Below are positions 28,187 through 36,419 of a DNA stretch of 54,500 bases, piece after piece; the first letter of the stretch is position 1, and every line of letters starts with the position of its first letter. Below the pieces are notes generated by a model, which saw nothing but the letters and a program-made list of their open reading frames with translations, was not told where the DNA came from and did no database searches. Made by a program: the position numbers and the translations under genes. Origin of the DNA: Enterobacterales bacterium. Its GTDB lineage: Bacteria > Pseudomonadota > Gammaproteobacteria > Enterobacterales > Kangiellaceae. The stretch is from NCBI GenBank assembly GCA_030949565.1, contig JAUZSK010000021.1:1-54500 (forward strand). The letters are read 5' to 3'.

Positions 28187-29967
28187 CCTACGACCTAACT
28201 CAATTTCATTGGTTAAGACCCGAATGGCTATGGTTATTAATCCCCTTGATCTTATTAATCATCAGCGTGCATCATTTCAACCAACAGAAATCGAGCTGGC
28301 AAAAAGTAGTATCACCGCACTTACTTGCTTTTTTAATTCAAAGCAAACATAAAGAATCAAAACAAAATTCATTTTGGATGCTTGGATTGATTGCTAGTTT
28401 GATTATTGTCAGCATCAGTGGCCCTAGTTTTAGGCAAAAACCTGTACCCGTTTTTAAATCTGAAAGCGCTCGAGTCATTCTGCTAGATTTGTCTCTATCC
28501 ATGGAAGTCGCTGATATTAAACCTTCTCGAGTGATACGCGCTAAACACAAAATAATGGATATTTTAGAGCAAAACAAAGAAGGCAGTATCGCTCTGCTGG
28601 TTTACGCAGGAGATGCATTTATCATAAGTCCACTGACAACAGATGCCAACACCATTGCGACCATGATTCCCATGCTTTCTACTGGGATTATGCCGGTACT
28701 TGGCAGTCGCCCTGATCTTGCAATTAACAAAGCTATCGAATTATTGAACAATGCACACCAGGCTGATGGTCAAATTATATGGCTCACCGATGGAATTGAC
28801 CAAGAATATATTGACCCGGTGGTGGAAGCGATTGACAAAAATAAAGCCGTGCTATCTATATTGGCAATCGGTACAGAGCAAGGCGCTCCCATACCGTTAC
28901 CCGACAAAAGTGGTTTTTTAAAAGATAATGCAGGAAATATTATCTTACCTAAACTGAACTCTGAAAATCTAAAACAAATCGCTCACCAAACTAATGGACA
29001 ATATACTGAGCTAACCCAAAACCAGCAAGATGTTGATTTAATTATGCAACTAATGCAACTCAAAAAAAACCAAGATAGCAACGTAAGCGAAGATAAAATG
29101 AACCGCTGGATCGATGACGGCTACTGGCTCAGTTGGCCTATAATCCTGACCTTCTTATTCTATCTTTTCGGCAGTAAACAGTCTCTGAAAAAAAGTCGCA
29201 CCACTAACCTACTAGCTTTATTTCTTAGTAGCCTAATGGTGGCTAGTTTTTATAGCCCCACTAGCCAAGCTAATTTGTGGGATGACCTTTGGAGAACCAA
29301 AAACCAGCAGGCTCAATCCGCATTTAGTAAAAAAGACTATGCGAATGCGGCTAAGCTATTTGAAGATAACCAATGGAAAGCAGCATCTGAATATCGTAAA
29401 GGTGATTTTAGTCAAGCCACTAATCATTTTGCAGAATTAAAGGATACCGAGTCAACCTATAATTATGCTAATAGTTTAGCTAAATCACAACAATTTAAAA
29501 AAGCGATTGAAACCTACAATAAAGTCTTGTCGCAAAACCCCAAGCATGAAGATGCCTTATTCAATAAAAAATTAGTTGAAGAATTGTTAAAACAGCAACA
29601 AAAGCAAGACCAAAAACAGAATGAAAAAGATCAAGAAGATCAAAACAAGCAATCTGATCAGCAAAAACAATCGGATAAAAACACTAAAGATGATCAACAA
29701 CAAAATGAGCAACAGCAGCAAGATAATAAACAGCCGTCAGATAAAGATAAAGATAAAAAAGATGAATCTAAAACCGAAGCACAAAAAGAACAAGAAAAAC
29801 AACAAGCAAAGCTAGAAGAAGATAAAAGAGAACAATCGGAAAAAGACCAAGCACTAGAACATTGGTTAGATAAAATCCCTGATGATCCAGGAGGCCTTTT
29901 AAGGCGTAAAATGATTCGCGAATATCAGCAGCGTGGCGGCAAACAAAAAGAAAAGAAATTATGGTAA
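28183..29967 (+). CDS. batB: BatB/BatC-type fusion: VWA domain plus TPR
   Basis: Two N-terminal membrane helices (about residues 14-28 and 66-82) precede a VWA domain. The metal site is DLSLS, a DxSxS form, and WLTDGID follows later. Two more hydrophobic segments flank residues 315-360. The C-terminal half has TPR-like repeats (ANAAKLFEDNQWKAASEYRKGDFSQA and a later AIETYNKVLSQNP, given here as motifs), and ends in a long Gln/Lys/Asp/Glu-rich low-complexity tail (about 465-555). BatB and BatC are separate genes in some bacteria and fused here. The ATG overlaps BatA (ATGA). The envelope role is inferred from the family. Confidence 0.9.
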   Translation: MTYDLTQFHWLRPEWLWLLIPLILLIISVHHFNQQKSSWQKVVSPHLLAFLIQSKHKESKQNSFWMLGLIASLIIVSISGPSFRQKPVPVFKSESARVILLDLSLSMEVADIKPSRVIRAKHKIMDILEQNKEGSIALLVYAGDAFIISPLTTDANTIATMIPMLSTGIMPVLGSRPDLAINKAIELLNNAHQADGQIIWLTDGIDQEYIDPVVEAIDKNKAVLSILAIGTEQGAPIPLPDKSGFLKDNAGNIILPKLNSENLKQIAHQTNGQYTELTQNQQDVDLIMQLMQLKKNQDSNVSEDKMNRWIDDGYWLSWPIILTFLFYLFGSKQSLKKSRTTNLLALFLSSLMVASFYSPTSQANLWDDLWRTKNQQAQSAFSKKDYANAAKLFEDNQWKAASEYRKGDFSQATNHFAELKDTESTYNYANSLAKSQQFKKAIETYNKVLSQNPKHEDALFNKKLVEELLKQQQKQDQKQNEKDQEDQNKQSDQQKQSDKNTKDDQQQNEQQQQDNKQPSDKDKDKKDESKTEAQKEQEKQQAKLEEDKREQSEKDQALEHWLDKIPDDPGGLLRRKMIREYQQRGGKQKEKKLW

Positions 29968-31709
29968 AAGCAATGAAATATTATCAAGTAGTCAACTCAA
30001 TCAATTTTTCTAAAGAGACCAAGTTTCTTTACATGATTTTGCTATCAGTTATTTTACTAATTCCCTCAATTAGCCATGCCCAAATTAGCCAGTCAATTGA
30101 TCGAACCGATATCCATGCGGGTGAAACCTTCGTGCTGACGATTGAAATTGAGCGTGATAATGGTGAAAAACCGGATCTATCCTTAATACCCAAAGAGTTT
30201 ACGCTTCATTCAACCAGTCAATATCAACAGATGACTAATTTTAATGGAGAAATTCATACCACTAAAGGTTGGAAAATAAAACTCAGCAGCCTTAAAACCG
30301 GAAAGCTTGTGATTCCACCCATCACTGTGGGCAATGAGTCGACCCAATCGATTATGCTTTTTATCAAAGATACCAATAGTCAAATATCTCTCGGAGGAAA
30401 TCCCAAAGCCATTTTTTTAGAGGCCGAGGTATCAAAGCATGAGGTTTATGTACAACAGCAAGTGATACTTACCATAAAACTTTATCGGTCACTAAATACT
30501 CGTCTGGCCAGATTATCTGAAGTGATAGCCGCCGAGAGTATTATTGAAAAACTAGGTGACGATGAACAATATTATCAAACAATAGATAACAAGCGCTACT
30601 TGGTTAGCAAAATACGCTATGCTTTATTTCCACAAAAGAGTGGCAACCTGACCATCGAGTCTATAGGCTTTAGTGCTGAAGTTAATGACCCAAATGCCAG
30701 TCAAAACTCTTTTCGTTACCTCAGCGCCACGCGCCCCATTAGCATTAGAACAAAAGCCATTAACATATCGGTTAACCCCGTTCCTAACCAAGCACGTCAA
30801 CCTTGGATGCCGGCCTCAAGCGTAACCTTAAAAGGGCAAATATCACAAGACTCGACACAATTAACTCTCGGGGAACCTGTTACCTGGACCATCAAGTTAA
30901 GTGCGCAAGGGCTTAGCGAATCGCAATTAGCAGAATTAAAATTTCCTAAAGTTGCGGGCTTACAATTTTATCCGGACACCCCACAAAAAGAACGCGATAT
31001 TAACAAGCATGGTATTCGAGGACAAAGAATCGAAAAGATAGCGATTGTCCCTTCACAACAGGGTGACTTTGAGCTTCCAGAAATTAAAGTTTATTGGTGG
31101 GACGTCCAGACTGACAGTGAAAAATCAGCGATTATCCCCGCCAGAAAAATCACTGTGGTTGCAGCGCCTAATTCATCGGTACAGGACCGGCCAGCGGAAG
31201 TCATTACACCCGTTATTAAGCAAAAGAACACCACGCAAAAATTAGTTAATGCTGACTATTGGCGCTATGGGACGGCTTTATTCGCTCTGTTATGGTTGGC
31301 AACGTTAATCGCTTGGTTACGCAGTCGCAGAGCCTATATTGTAAAGCATCAACAACATACAAGCTCAAACAAGAATGTCTACCATGAACTAAAACTCTAT
31401 CCTCAATTACTAAAAGCAATTAAAGATAAAAATATCGCTACCACTGAAAAACATCTTATAAATTGGGCTAACAGTTTGGGCAGCAGTAGTTTCCATTCCA
31501 TAGGACAATTAAGTTCATCTATTGAGGATCCAGCGGTTGCCGATAAACTCAATCTGCTTGAAGCTCTACGCTATTCCGCTAAGCTAGAAACCGGCAGCCT
31601 AAATTCTGAAAAATTTGTTATTAATCAGCAGGACCTAAAATTAATCGAACGTTTATTAACACAAAGCAAGTCGAAAAAGACAAAGAACGAAATTCCACCG
31701 CTGTATTAA
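29961..31709 (+). CDS. batD: BatD, exported and membrane-anchored protein
   Basis: Periplasmic-facing protein of the Bat system, 582 residues. A hydrophobic signal (residues about 20-38, ending SISHAQ) follows an unusually long N-tail, and the internal ATG near residue 5 is an alternative start. The large beta-rich region contains the BatD opening pattern (IDRTDIHAGETFVLTIEI, about residues 48-66) and repeated beta modules. A single membrane helix lies near residues 434-451 (GTALFALLWLATLIAWL), followed by a cytoplasmic helical domain. It overlaps BatB by 7 nt and closes the operon. Confidence 0.9.
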   Translation: MVKAMKYYQVVNSINFSKETKFLYMILLSVILLIPSISHAQISQSIDRTDIHAGETFVLTIEIERDNGEKPDLSLIPKEFTLHSTSQYQQMTNFNGEIHTTKGWKIKLSSLKTGKLVIPPITVGNESTQSIMLFIKDTNSQISLGGNPKAIFLEAEVSKHEVYVQQQVILTIKLYRSLNTRLARLSEVIAAESIIEKLGDDEQYYQTIDNKRYLVSKIRYALFPQKSGNLTIESIGFSAEVNDPNASQNSFRYLSATRPISIRTKAINISVNPVPNQARQPWMPASSVTLKGQISQDSTQLTLGEPVTWTIKLSAQGLSESQLAELKFPKVAGLQFYPDTPQKERDINKHGIRGQRIEKIAIVPSQQGDFELPEIKVYWWDVQTDSEKSAIIPARKITVVAAPNSSVQDRPAEVITPVIKQKNTTQKLVNADYWRYGTALFALLWLATLIAWLRSRRAYIVKHQQHTSSNKNVYHELKLYPQLLKAIKDKNIATTEKHLINWANSLGSSSFHSIGQLSSSIEDPAVADKLNLLEALRYSAKLETGSLNSEKFVINQQDLKLIERLLTQSKSKKTKNEIPPLY

Positions 31710-31718
31710 GGATCTTTG

Positions 31719-31757
31719 TTAAAGAGCTTGGTTAAAGAGCTTGGTTAAAGAGTTTGG
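31719..31757. repeat. Three tandem 13-nt repeats after BatD
   Basis: TTAAAGAGCTTGG twice, then TTAAAGAGTTTGG, with a degenerate fourth start (ATAAAGAACG). It lies 10 nt past the batD stop, in the 147-nt gap before the SpoIIAA-like gene. Confidence 0.8.
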
Positions 31758-31856
31758 ATAAAGAACGTTCAATCTCTACGAGCCCACTAAGCAATCACAA
31801 ACCAGGAGTTACCTAGTGGAATTATAGCACTGAGAAGAAAGGCGATTGCTCACCAA

Positions 31857-32243
31857 TCAGTCCTCGCAAAATAGCCAGTCGTAGGCTGCACTGGCCTCTT
31901 CAAAGTACTCTACCTTTCCAGAAACAAACCAAGCGCCGACTTTAGTCATCACCTGTTGCCATTTTTTGTGACCAACAATCGCTATTTTCTCAAAATGATT
32001 ATTATGTTTTAAACCAAATTTAAAATCGTCCCACATGGCTCTTGGCTCCCAACCTTCTAGTTCAAGCGCGTCAAAATAGACCTTTACTTTAGGCGATTTA
32101 ATACCCTGAAAAGCAGAATCTACTAGAGGATTGATCTGTTCATAATCCTCATGAGTCAACTTGCCAGTCACTTTAATTGATAGAAAAAAAGCTTCATTTA
32201 TGCGTTCTATGCCAAGCGATAAACCGTGACGTTTGCTATTCAT
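31857..32243 (-). CDS. SpoIIAA-like (STAS fold) protein
   Basis: A 128-residue soluble protein resembling the SpoIIAA-like family (a STAS-related fold). Features are the opening GIERINEAFFLSIKVTGKLT, the central KVKVYFDALELEGW, the MWDDFKFGLKHNNHFEKIAIVG stretch (two motifs) and a C-terminal AYDWL. These are typical of small proteins in marine gammaproteobacteria with no fixed role. No signal is seen. It stands alone on the minus strand, convergent with the Bat operon. Confidence 0.85.
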   Translation of the reverse strand: MNSKRHGLSLGIERINEAFFLSIKVTGKLTHEDYEQINPLVDSAFQGIKSPKVKVYFDALELEGWEPRAMWDDFKFGLKHNNHFEKIAIVGHKKWQQVMTKVGAWFVSGKVEYFEEASAAYDWLFCED

Positions 32244-32431
32244 TATTTATCTCCTCTCAATTCGAAAAATTTAAGAAATTAATTCTATAGGCTTTATCAA
32301 ACTAGAAAAAAACATATCCACAACTCACTTCGACTTTATAATTATTTTAGTTGTAAAATAATCATGATTCTAGCAATAGTTTTGATGCTATGGATACCCA
32401 TTGCCCTAATTAATACACTATCACAAGACAA

Positions 32432-32467
32432 AAAAAGGGCTTGATCGATATCAATCAAAGCCCTTTT
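32432..32467. terminator. Rho-independent terminator of the choice-of-anchor-B gene
   Basis: A long stem (AAAAAGGGCTTGAT at 32432-32445 against ATCAAAGCCCTTTTT at 32453-32467, one bulged base) has A and T runs on both sides. It lies 24 nt past the stop of the minus-strand gene and could terminate in either direction. Confidence 0.85.
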
Positions 32468-32490
32468 TAACCCTTATTGATTCGATAAAA

Positions 32491-35163
32491 CTAGTGTGTC
32501 TGTATTCTCCATTTTATTTTTCGAGAGCCTAAACCAATGAGGATTAATATTAAACCGATAATACCTAAACTACCGCCACCACCTGATTGAACCGGTGTTG
32601 GAGGTGGTAAAACCACAGGCTTAGCCGAAGCTGTCACGGTAACACTATCGGTTACCACGCCTCCGCGTCCATCGGAAACCTGTACTTCAAAGCTATAACT
32701 TCCAATACTAGGTGCTGTGAAACTGGTTTCAAGACTAGTGGGAGTTGTGAGTGTCACAGCGACGCCAGCGGTTTGCGTCCAGTTGACAGTTAATACATCT
32801 AAATCTGGGTCACTAGCGGTAGCTAACAGCCTCACTAAATCACTTTCGAAGACTTGAATATCGGCTCCCGCATCGACGATTGGAAGAGCATTCGCCTGCT
32901 GGATAGTCACTAGAATATTATCAGATGCTGAGTTACCCTGTGGGTCAGTGGCGGTGAAACTAAATTCATAATTGCCCACTTGGCTCGCCGTAAAACTCAT
33001 TTGTAGTGAGGAAGGAGTCTGCAAGGTAACACTCGGTCCGGCTATCTGCTGCCATTGATAGACCAATTGACCACCATCTAAATCCGTTGCAGTAGCTGAG
33101 AGAGTGACGCTCTCACCGGCCGTAGCGGCTTTATCCTTACCGGCATAAACGCTGGGGATATTATTACCAAGGCTAGCGCCAATCGTAATAGTGGCCAAAC
33201 TAGGTGAGTTTAAGGTAGCGCCACTTTTAGGGTCAAAAAGACGAGTAAAAAAGACCTCGTTTCCTTCACCATTGTTATCCGCAAGGGTTGTCACATCAAA
33301 TGATTTGGCGCTTGTATCACCATCTGTCCAGCTTAATATACCGGAAGCGGCTACAAAATCAGTCTCATCAGCTGCACCTTTGGTTAATTCCCATCCCACT
33401 TGAATCGCGCCTTGGCTACCAGACACACGATTAACGCTAACAGTCACGCTAGCACCTTCCGCCACGTCATAATTGTTTTGGCTAAATTTTAGACTGCCTT
33501 GGGGGCTCAGGGTCGTTCTGTCCCGCAGAATATAGAGGCCGGAGTTAATATCAGATACCAAAATATTGCCACTTGGTAAAAAAGGATAAATGCCCCACGC
33601 GCCATTAAAAGACGCACTATTGTTAAAAGGATAGGTATCAAAAAATCCTACCTCAGTCGGTGCCGACGGGTCGGTAATATCAAGAACTGTCATGCCTCTT
33701 TCGTAGTTGGACATATAATATCGGTTACCGCGCACAAATCCATTGTGATCGATAGCGCGGGTGCTACCAGTCCAAGTAGCAATCTGTGTTGGCGCGGTTA
33801 AATTACTCATTTCAAAAAATCTAACCGTAGTATTTAATCCGGCGTTTTGTTCATCCAATTCATCATGCACGATAACCACTAGTTTATCTTCCGTATACCA
33901 TCCCGAATGCACGTAATTAGCATTGGCATAACTGGTGTTACTTAATAAGGCTGGATTAGAATTATTGGTTTTATCCCACAGTCGAAAACTATCTTCATTA
34001 AAATCAAAAAAGATTTCACAATGTACGCCGCCATTGACACACTGGGTATCTTTACGCGAATCACGAATAATCATTGACGCGACATCATGGGTATAATCAT
34101 TTCGCGTCGCATCGGTCGGCCGATATACCGTCGTTAAAGCTTCGGGATTGGTTAAACCGTAAGAATTAAAAGCCCCACCATTTCGATTGGAACCCGCAAT
34201 GTGTAAATAAGCAGTTGCTCCCGAAAGTTCTACACCCGTCGAATAATCGACATTACTCAAATACACATTATGCGCACTTAAATCGGTGCTCATAGTGGAT
34301 AAAAGTGTTGCACTGTTGGGTAAATCATTAAGATCAATAATCATTAAACCAACAGTGGCATTGTCAGCGGTCACATAGGCATAACTCTTCCACTGATTGA
34401 TGCTATGGTCAAAATATTGATAGACTTTAATATCGCGCCAAATGGTTGACTGGCTAGCAATCGTCGTTACCACCACAGGATTAAGAGGGTCAGTTACATT
34501 GACGATGCCAATACCATTGCGTAGACCAATTAAAGCATATTCATTGCCATTATTAAGATCATAATGCCCCCAAATATCATTGGCCTCAAACGGGTTGGTA
34601 GAAAAGCTAGACAGTGGGATATGGGCAAGCAAATCAACCTTATTGCATTCAAAACTCCCTGCTAAACCACCATTACAAACCTGTTCTGCCTGAAACTGTT
34701 TCATCTGTTCAAATACAATCAGGTTTTTTTGCAGTTCTATTTGGCTTGCGCGATTAGTACCTTTACCATCGACAATGACTTTAAATCCCTTGTCAGAAAG
34801 CTGCTTAGCATAGGATAGCGGCACACCGGTTAATTGAGTGACGTAATTGTCGTTTTGCTTTTCAAACTCATCTTTACGGCTAAAGCGCCCTTTGATAGGC
34901 AAGGTTTGGCTTAAAAGATAAAATAGCGTATCACTATCATCAACCGCATAACTACCTTCGGCAACACGTATATTGTCACCTTTATTTGCATGCTGAGCGG
35001 CGTACCGGATAGACTGGCATGGCTTTGATGGATTGTCGCAACGCCCTTGATCAGCCCCATTAGCAGCCACATAGCGGGCTTTATCATGTTCTGCATGAGC
35101 CATTAAGTAGTTGCTATAGGCTGAAAATAGAATAATACAGCCGATTAAGATAATTTTTCGCAT
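32491..35163 (-). CDS. Choice-of-anchor-B surface protein with Calx-beta, PKD and GlyGly-CTERM
   Basis: Exported protein of 890 residues. A signal peptide (ends LMAHA) is followed by a short beta-helix-like segment (about 25-110) with YVAANGADQGRCDNPSKPCQSI. Next comes a choice-of-anchor-B repeat domain (about 190-550) with LVIVD-like repeats such as GLMIIDLNDLPN and GMTVLDITDPSAPTEVG. A Calx-beta-like module follows (about 555-665), then two PKD-like modules (about 668-760 and 763-855). The C-terminus (GGGGSLGIIGLILILIGLGSRK) is a GlyGly-CTERM signal: Gly run, hydrophobic helix, basic tail. This points to rhombosortase processing after type II secretion. No rhombosortase gene is in the window. 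The function is unknown; it is probably a surface-exposed or released adhesion-like protein. Confidence 0.88.
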   Translation of the reverse strand: MRKIILIGCIILFSAYSNYLMAHAEHDKARYVAANGADQGRCDNPSKPCQSIRYAAQHANKGDNIRVAEGSYAVDDSDTLFYLLSQTLPIKGRFSRKDEFEKQNDNYVTQLTGVPLSYAKQLSDKGFKVIVDGKGTNRASQIELQKNLIVFEQMKQFQAEQVCNGGLAGSFECNKVDLLAHIPLSSFSTNPFEANDIWGHYDLNNGNEYALIGLRNGIGIVNVTDPLNPVVVTTIASQSTIWRDIKVYQYFDHSINQWKSYAYVTADNATVGLMIIDLNDLPNSATLLSTMSTDLSAHNVYLSNVDYSTGVELSGATAYLHIAGSNRNGGAFNSYGLTNPEALTTVYRPTDATRNDYTHDVASMIIRDSRKDTQCVNGGVHCEIFFDFNEDSFRLWDKTNNSNPALLSNTSYANANYVHSGWYTEDKLVVIVHDELDEQNAGLNTTVRFFEMSNLTAPTQIATWTGSTRAIDHNGFVRGNRYYMSNYERGMTVLDITDPSAPTEVGFFDTYPFNNSASFNGAWGIYPFLPSGNILVSDINSGLYILRDRTTLSPQGSLKFSQNNYDVAEGASVTVSVNRVSGSQGAIQVGWELTKGAADETDFVAASGILSWTDGDTSAKSFDVTTLADNNGEGNEVFFTRLFDPKSGATLNSPSLATITIGASLGNNIPSVYAGKDKAATAGESVTLSATATDLDGGQLVYQWQQIAGPSVTLQTPSSLQMSFTASQVGNYEFSFTATDPQGNSASDNILVTIQQANALPIVDAGADIQVFESDLVRLLATASDPDLDVLTVNWTQTAGVAVTLTTPTSLETSFTAPSIGSYSFEVQVSDGRGGVVTDSVTVTASAKPVVLPPPTPVQSGGGGSLGIIGLILILIGLGSRKIKWRIQTH

Positions 35164-35486
35164 AGTTTAGTTCTCTATTTGAGATGTCATTTTGGGAGCC
35201 AGAGTTTCAGATGGAGCCAATGCTATTGAACAATCGAACTCAAGATTTAATAGCGATTAGTATAATAAAATTCTAGTTAAATAGATTGTGACAAATTCAC
35301 AGTAAATGGCATCCTAATCGTTATTTCTTGATTAAGGACATGCGATTTTGTCATTTTAAAAGAAAAGAAATTAACAAGTTTTTACAAATTGCATCATCTT
35401 TATTAGCCGAAATCCTTGTTTATCTCAAGCTAAAAGAGCAATATTCTGTTGGTTTAAAAAATCTAAATTCTAAGGATGACAATATT
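35164..35486. promoter_or_regulatory. Divergent promoter region
   Basis: 323 nt between the divergent choice-of-anchor-B gene and the exported LolA-fold-like gene. The frame upstream of 35487 is open to 35328 but not supported as coding. An inverted repeat, TGTGA-N5-TCACA (35287-35301), is present. No clear -35/-10 was assigned. Confidence 0.4.
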
Positions 35487-36239
35487 ATGAATAAAATAAA
35501 ACTAACTCTTGTTGCAGTTTCTCTTGTATTTTCACAATTAGCCAGCGCTATTACAGTCGATGAGATCATTGATGGTTCAATAGAAGCCACCGGTGGTAGC
35601 GAAGCTTGGTCGAAACTTAAAGGCATAAAATTTACCGCAGAAGGTAGTCAAGGTCCAATGAAATTCCCGATTGAAATGGTGCAACTTGCCGATGGTCGTA
35701 CCTATATGCAGTTTTCAATTCAAGGTAAACAGCTTCGGCAGAATGTGTTCGATGGTGAGACCGTTTGGAGCACCAATATGATGACTATGAAAGCTGAAAA
35801 ACAAAGCGCTGAAACCATTGCCAATATTAAATTAGATGCTAATGATTTCCCGTTCTCGCTATTTAATTATAAAGCGAAGGGGTACAAGGCTGAACTGCTT
35901 GGAAAAGAAGAGCTAGATGGCTCTGAGGTTTACAAAGTTCGCTTAACCAAAGAGCCTATTAGTGTCGATGGTAAAAAAGTAGAATCGGTAGAATATCACT
36001 ATTTTGATGTCGACTCTTTAGTAGAACTAGCAACAGAAACTGAAGTACGGCAAGGCCCCGGTAAAGGAACTATCATGATGACAAAAGTGAGTGATTATGA
36101 TGAAGTTGACGGCCTTTACTTCCCTTTTTCAATCTCACAATCAGCTAAAGGCGGTCAGCAATTTTTTACTCTTCAAATGAAAAAAATAGAACTTAATCCT
36201 AAGGTCGATGCGGCACAATTTAAGTTACCGAAAGAGTAA
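35487..36239 (+). CDS. Exported protein, LolA/outer-membrane lipoprotein-sorting-like
   Basis: Secreted or periplasmic protein of about 250 residues. I chose the ATG at 35487, not the frame-opening one at 35328. An AAGGA ribosome site sits 10 nt before it, and it begins a clean signal peptide (MNKIKLTLVAVSLVFSQLASA). The mature part begins with a conserved ATGGSEAWSKLKGIKFTAEG region (about residues 33-55), then alternating beta strands and a FPFSISQ segment, consistent with a LolA-like beta half-barrel. No lipobox is present. It lies 180 nt upstream of the Asp-box protein on the same strand, so co-transcription is possible. The role is unknown. Confidence 0.8.
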   Translation: MNKIKLTLVAVSLVFSQLASAITVDEIIDGSIEATGGSEAWSKLKGIKFTAEGSQGPMKFPIEMVQLADGRTYMQFSIQGKQLRQNVFDGETVWSTNMMTMKAEKQSAETIANIKLDANDFPFSLFNYKAKGYKAELLGKEELDGSEVYKVRLTKEPISVDGKKVESVEYHYFDVDSLVELATETEVRQGPGKGTIMMTKVSDYDEVDGLYFPFSISQSAKGGQQFFTLQMKKIELNPKVDAAQFKLPKE

Positions 36240-36313
36240 TCGACACTCACTGGGCAATTGTTTTTTACTTATAAAAAAACAATTGCTTCACTGCTGCTAA
36301 TAAGCGTCACTAG

Positions 36314-36340
36314 GTATCTGGCCACCAAGTATCTGGCCAC
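36314..36340. repeat. Direct repeat pair, 12 nt
   Basis: GTATCTGGCCAC at 36314-36325 and again at 36329-36340, with a period of 15 nt, in the gap upstream of the Asp-box gene. It lies inside the unsupported N-terminal extension of that frame. Confidence 0.7.
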
Positions 36341-36419
36341 AAAACGGCGACCTAAAACCGACAATGGCTACTCAGCAATGGGTTGTCTATTTCTTAATCA
36401 TAGATTTAGGGAAAATATT

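Noticed and set aside
35287..35301. CRP-like TGTGA...TCACA inverted repeat
   Set aside because: The spacer is 5 nt, while CRP sites need 6. It is kept only as a note in the promoter gap.
35328..35486. N-terminal extension of the exported LolA-fold-like protein
   Set aside because: The ATG at 35487 has a good ribosome site and starts a signal peptide. The upstream stretch would place 53 residues before the signal.
36258..36419. N-terminal extension of the Asp-box protein
   Set aside because: It contains only a duplicated RYLATKYLATK-type stretch. The ATG at 36420 begins a signal peptide with a ribosome site.
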